Assembly (NCBI GenBank): GCA_036362985.1
Contig: JAYGXS010000001.1
Coordinates: forward strand, 41,860,329 to 41,924,328
Direction of reading: 5' to 3'
DNA length: 64,000 nt
From: Ligula intestinalis
Taxonomy: Eukaryota > Platyhelminthes > Cestoda > Diphyllobothriidea > Diphyllobothriidae
Within the stretch, counting starts at the first letter, position 1, and the number at the start of each line of letters is the position of its first letter. A model generated the notes under the pieces. It did no database searches. It saw only the letters and a program-made list of their open reading frames with translations, and was not told the origin of the DNA. Position numbers and translations under genes: made by a program. Shown in pieces: positions 60,636 to 64,000 of this stretch.

Positions 60636-63600
60636 TAACGGAGACACATACAGAGACAGTCACCGATTTTATGAAGTATACAGATATTATTACTACATGG
60701 TGCCACTGTTTTCATATATATTACTCACCAAGCCTAACTGTAAAAAGAAGCTTTCGCTCTATTGGTTTTGTACCAAATGGATATGAATCAACTGACCATA
60801 ACATCAAGGATTTTGACATTGTGACTCCCGGTTTCGGAAACATTTTGCAAATCAGTGTCCAACAAATCTGTGCTTGTTTCTCGGGAATATTCAAGAGGCT
60901 TTGGGCATGAAGTGTCTTTATTAACTCACACCACACATAAGCTCGTGCAAACTGGTCAAATGTATGATGACTGCTGGAATCACTAATGATCCACTTTCCT
61001 ACAACTACATGCATTGTAGCAGAAATACCACGTCACGGATACTGTACCATTTTGAGCGCTCACCGATGCAAGCAAATATTGCACAAAATTTTCTGATCTT
61101 TGACAAGATGAATATGCTGCGGTTCAGAGCATTTTGATTAATATGTGCGGACTTGTAATATGGTTGTGCAGATAACTGTCAGCTGCACCGCATTCGACAA
61201 ATATTTGGTTAACATGGCGTTCCCAGTAGGCGCCCTCCTTACAGATGCAAGTTGCACGATTTATTGTCTGCGGCGAAACACTACGACCAAATATAATAAG
61301 GTAGTTCAAAGCTTTGTAAAAGGCATTTCACTAGTCAAAGTATTTTGCCTCTAGTTTAGGAGCCTTCAATGTATACCTTACATCACACATGTCATAGTCT
61401 TTTTGACTATATGCAGAAAGTAAAAAATTCATTTTCAATAGTTTTAGTAGAATAACTCTAGTCAACACGTCTTATTTTACCTAGCAGTCTGCCCTTAATT
61501 CCCAACATAAGCTCAGTTGGGAGACGAGACGTAAACGCTGATTGTTTCGGCTGAACATGTCATCTAAATGGGCATAAATACAGAACCGTGATAGCGAAAC
61601 AACGTTCTCTTCAGGGTATCGTTCGGCAATTATTAAGAGTATCTAAAGTAAATAGATAACTCGGTATTTAATTACATTTATGCACAGAAAAAGATGCAGC
61701 ATAGAACAAGTGGGGAAGCACTGTCATTTATAAAACTGCATACCAATTAGACGATAAGTGACAATTTATCAGACGAAAAGATAACTACTGGCTTGGATAT
61801 TACCTAGAAGTTGTAACACGTTGCTCTAAAGAAATAAAAAATAAACAGGAGCTAGATTTTATGATAAGTAACAATATGACAGTGTGTAACCCCTTGTGAA
61901 ATGATTGAATGACAAATTATGACAATTTTCAGCTCCTTTTTACATAAAATTGAAATATATAACACTTCTACTCAGTTACCGTAAGGAAATCAGGTGAACA
62001 TTCGCAACGAGGGGCAAATGAATGACTTCGTTCTACAGAGCACATCCAAGCATACAAACAGTCTCTCGGAGAAATATCGGAAACTATTAAGCAGCAAACA
62101 GTACAAATGGCTTTCGCGAAAGTGTAAATTTGGTTGCGCCGTTTAACATAAACCAACACCTAACATTTAATGCAAACATCGTATCAAAAATGATTCCAAT
62201 CAGAACCGCCGTTTATGATCAGACTCATTGATAGTGCTAGTTATGTAGTGATTCACAAAACAGAGTAATTAGAATGTACAGTTAACAATACTGGCTTTGT
62301 GTTTTTATGATTTAACATTATGATAGATGTACACATAAGAAAATATTATCAAGTTTCAGAGTACTTCTAAGGCCTCAAGGTAGATAGAACTTAAATGCAT
62401 TGAAAATGACAAAATTTTCAATCGGTTTTGATCAGCTTACACAAAGAGTAAAAATTTCCACAAGAAGGAGAGGCAACCACTTAAACAATAGCATTGTATA
62501 AATTCTCAAGTACGACAATATTAATATTTTTAATGAATTTTTGTTCTGGAATTATTCCGGCCTCTAGGGAGTTTCGGCATTTTTATTCCTGCCTGAACTA
62601 GGAGAAAGTGTCTGGTTTAGAGGTTGATACATCAGGGAATAGTTGAACTATCTTCATCACCATTACCGTTTAATAAACGAACTATTTAATTTCCTTCATG
62701 CTCTACTTATTTTACTCTCTTATTCTCGAGTCATTGCCTATTTAGTAGGTTTCGTAATTAATGGCATCAGTATTCAGTGCGCTCCCGTTAATCACCTATG
62801 GCGAGGCCATCAGGAAATGCAAAGGAACTAGTTCCAGGAAGCAGCTTGGAAGAAGAAAAAAATAGAAGAGGCTTCGTTGCTGGAAGATTTGGTTTATTGG
62901 CTGCTCCAATGCATCGTCAGAGCTAGTCGGGAATCATAAAGGTTAGGCTGATAAACGTCATGCTAAAGCAGTCGCATCTGCTTCTTCTGGATTATTATCC
63001 CACTATTCTTCTCTGTTGGACACCGACGGTTACTGTAACTGGAATCCACCCCTGTCCAACTAAACACTGTCATTCCAGTTTCTTGGTTACTGTAGCGGCG
63101 GCTGCAGCGTCCCAGTCGATGCGTTGGAAAAGATACGCCACGAGGTCAGTAGAAGGAGTGATTGAAAGGTGACACTCTTTTAAAACAATTCAAACCGATC
63201 ATACCGATCGGCACCACATGTTTCATTCCCAATTGGTTTTTGAACTGAGGACCGCGGTATCTTCTGGAGACACCACTTACCACTCATTTTGATCGTCCTA
63301 CCAGTTACCGAGCGCAGAGATTACACACAGTAATAGGAAAGTCGGAAGTCTTCTATCGTATCTTCGAATACTCGAATAATTATCTACTGGTGTCTTTCGT
63401 GCTTAAAAAAGGGGCATTTCCAGATCCACCACGATGTTCTGTGTTCACTCTAAGATATCTAGTGAGAACATATCATGCTTTCGGCCACCAGTACTGTTAA
63501 GAGGTCACGTTAAAGATTTTGAAATGATGCTCCTTGGAAACAACGTCCAGATTCATATCCAGAGCTATTCAAACAAATATTAAGATACAGCTGATCCAAG

Positions 63601-64000
63601 ACTACTAACACTGTGTCAGTGTCTGTAACAGACTTCCTTCTCTTTGACCATAATTATTCCGCATAATTACTTAATACTATGCCACAACCTACAAGGACTG
63701 TAGATTGAACGCAAAAGTACAACGGTACTAGGGTGTTCATTATTTTAACGAGACAAGCAACAGCCTTCCTCGCCCGAGTTAACATCCTCAATCAGTCCTG
63801 CAAAGTAGAAGCACAAGACCCGCGTCTACAACAAGCAAGCAGGAAATCCTTGGATAAAATATTCGGAATGTCTTCGTGGCCCTCTTCAAAGGCTCAAAGC
63901 CGCCTGCGACGAAAACGCGTCTTGGGCAGCAAGATGCGACTACGGCTGGTTCCATCGTGGGACAGCGCGCAAAACGCATTTACACAGACCGGATTCTATC
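60636..64000. other. Right flank of the Helitron
   Basis: AT-rich, with no recognised gene or repeat. A minus-strand frame at 60721-61014 (97 codons) has no recognisable domain. Confidence 0.45.

Noticed and set aside
60721..61014. 97-codon minus-strand open frame next to the Helitron
   Set aside because: Its translation shows no domain I recognise, and it lies outside the Helitron boundary.
1..64000. CRISPR array, operon or bacterial gene cluster
   Set aside because: No regularly spaced repeats or dense genes; introns and eukaryotic transposons show that this is eukaryotic DNA.

Overview
The window reads as eukaryotic, animal-type genomic DNA. It is AT-rich, has very few long reading frames, contains GT-AG introns of up to 16.6 kb, and carries many decayed mobile elements. 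The best clues to the host are a carbonic-anhydrase-related protein gene of the animal CA10/CA11 type, a Penelope-like retroelement with a GIY-YIG domain, an animal-type Helitron and tRNA-derived SINE-like repeats. A helminth (flatworm) is my best guess, but nothing in the sequence proves it.

Layout, 1 to 22.7 kb: mostly non-coding. It holds a striking inverted pair of SINE-like repeats (365-619), a dispersed repeat seen at 5.8 and 9.0 kb, a (TTA)n tract and one complete MITE-like element (12077-12618). No gene was recognised here.

22.7 to 49.9 kb, minus strand: six exons of one split gene whose joined product aligns along most of its length with animal carbonic-anhydrase-related proteins X/XI. 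All six internal splice junctions are GT-AG and the phases agree. All three zinc-ligand histidines of active carbonic anhydrases are replaced, so the product should be catalytically dead; a conserved cysteine pair points to an extracellular protein. The first exon(s) with the signal peptide and the last exon were not found. The introns hold a second MITE copy (24615-25139), a dead Penelope-like fragment (about 31.1-31.9 kb), three copies of an unknown repeat (37.2-38.4 kb), tRNA-like repeat heads (40.9 and 43.8 kb) and microsatellites.

49.9 to 54.3 kb: no gene recognised; a 212-bp tandem duplication and a C10 run.

54.3 to about 60.6 kb, minus strand: a near-complete autonomous Helitron. It has a 3' hairpin followed by CTAG and a host T, one long Rep/helicase reading frame with a likely 67-nt intron near the start, and a GC-rich 5' region. 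It is dead: there are at least seven in-frame stops and about four frameshifts. One stop replaces the first catalytic tyrosine, and the Walker A lysine is changed to glutamate.

60.6 to 64 kb: non-coding as far as I can see.
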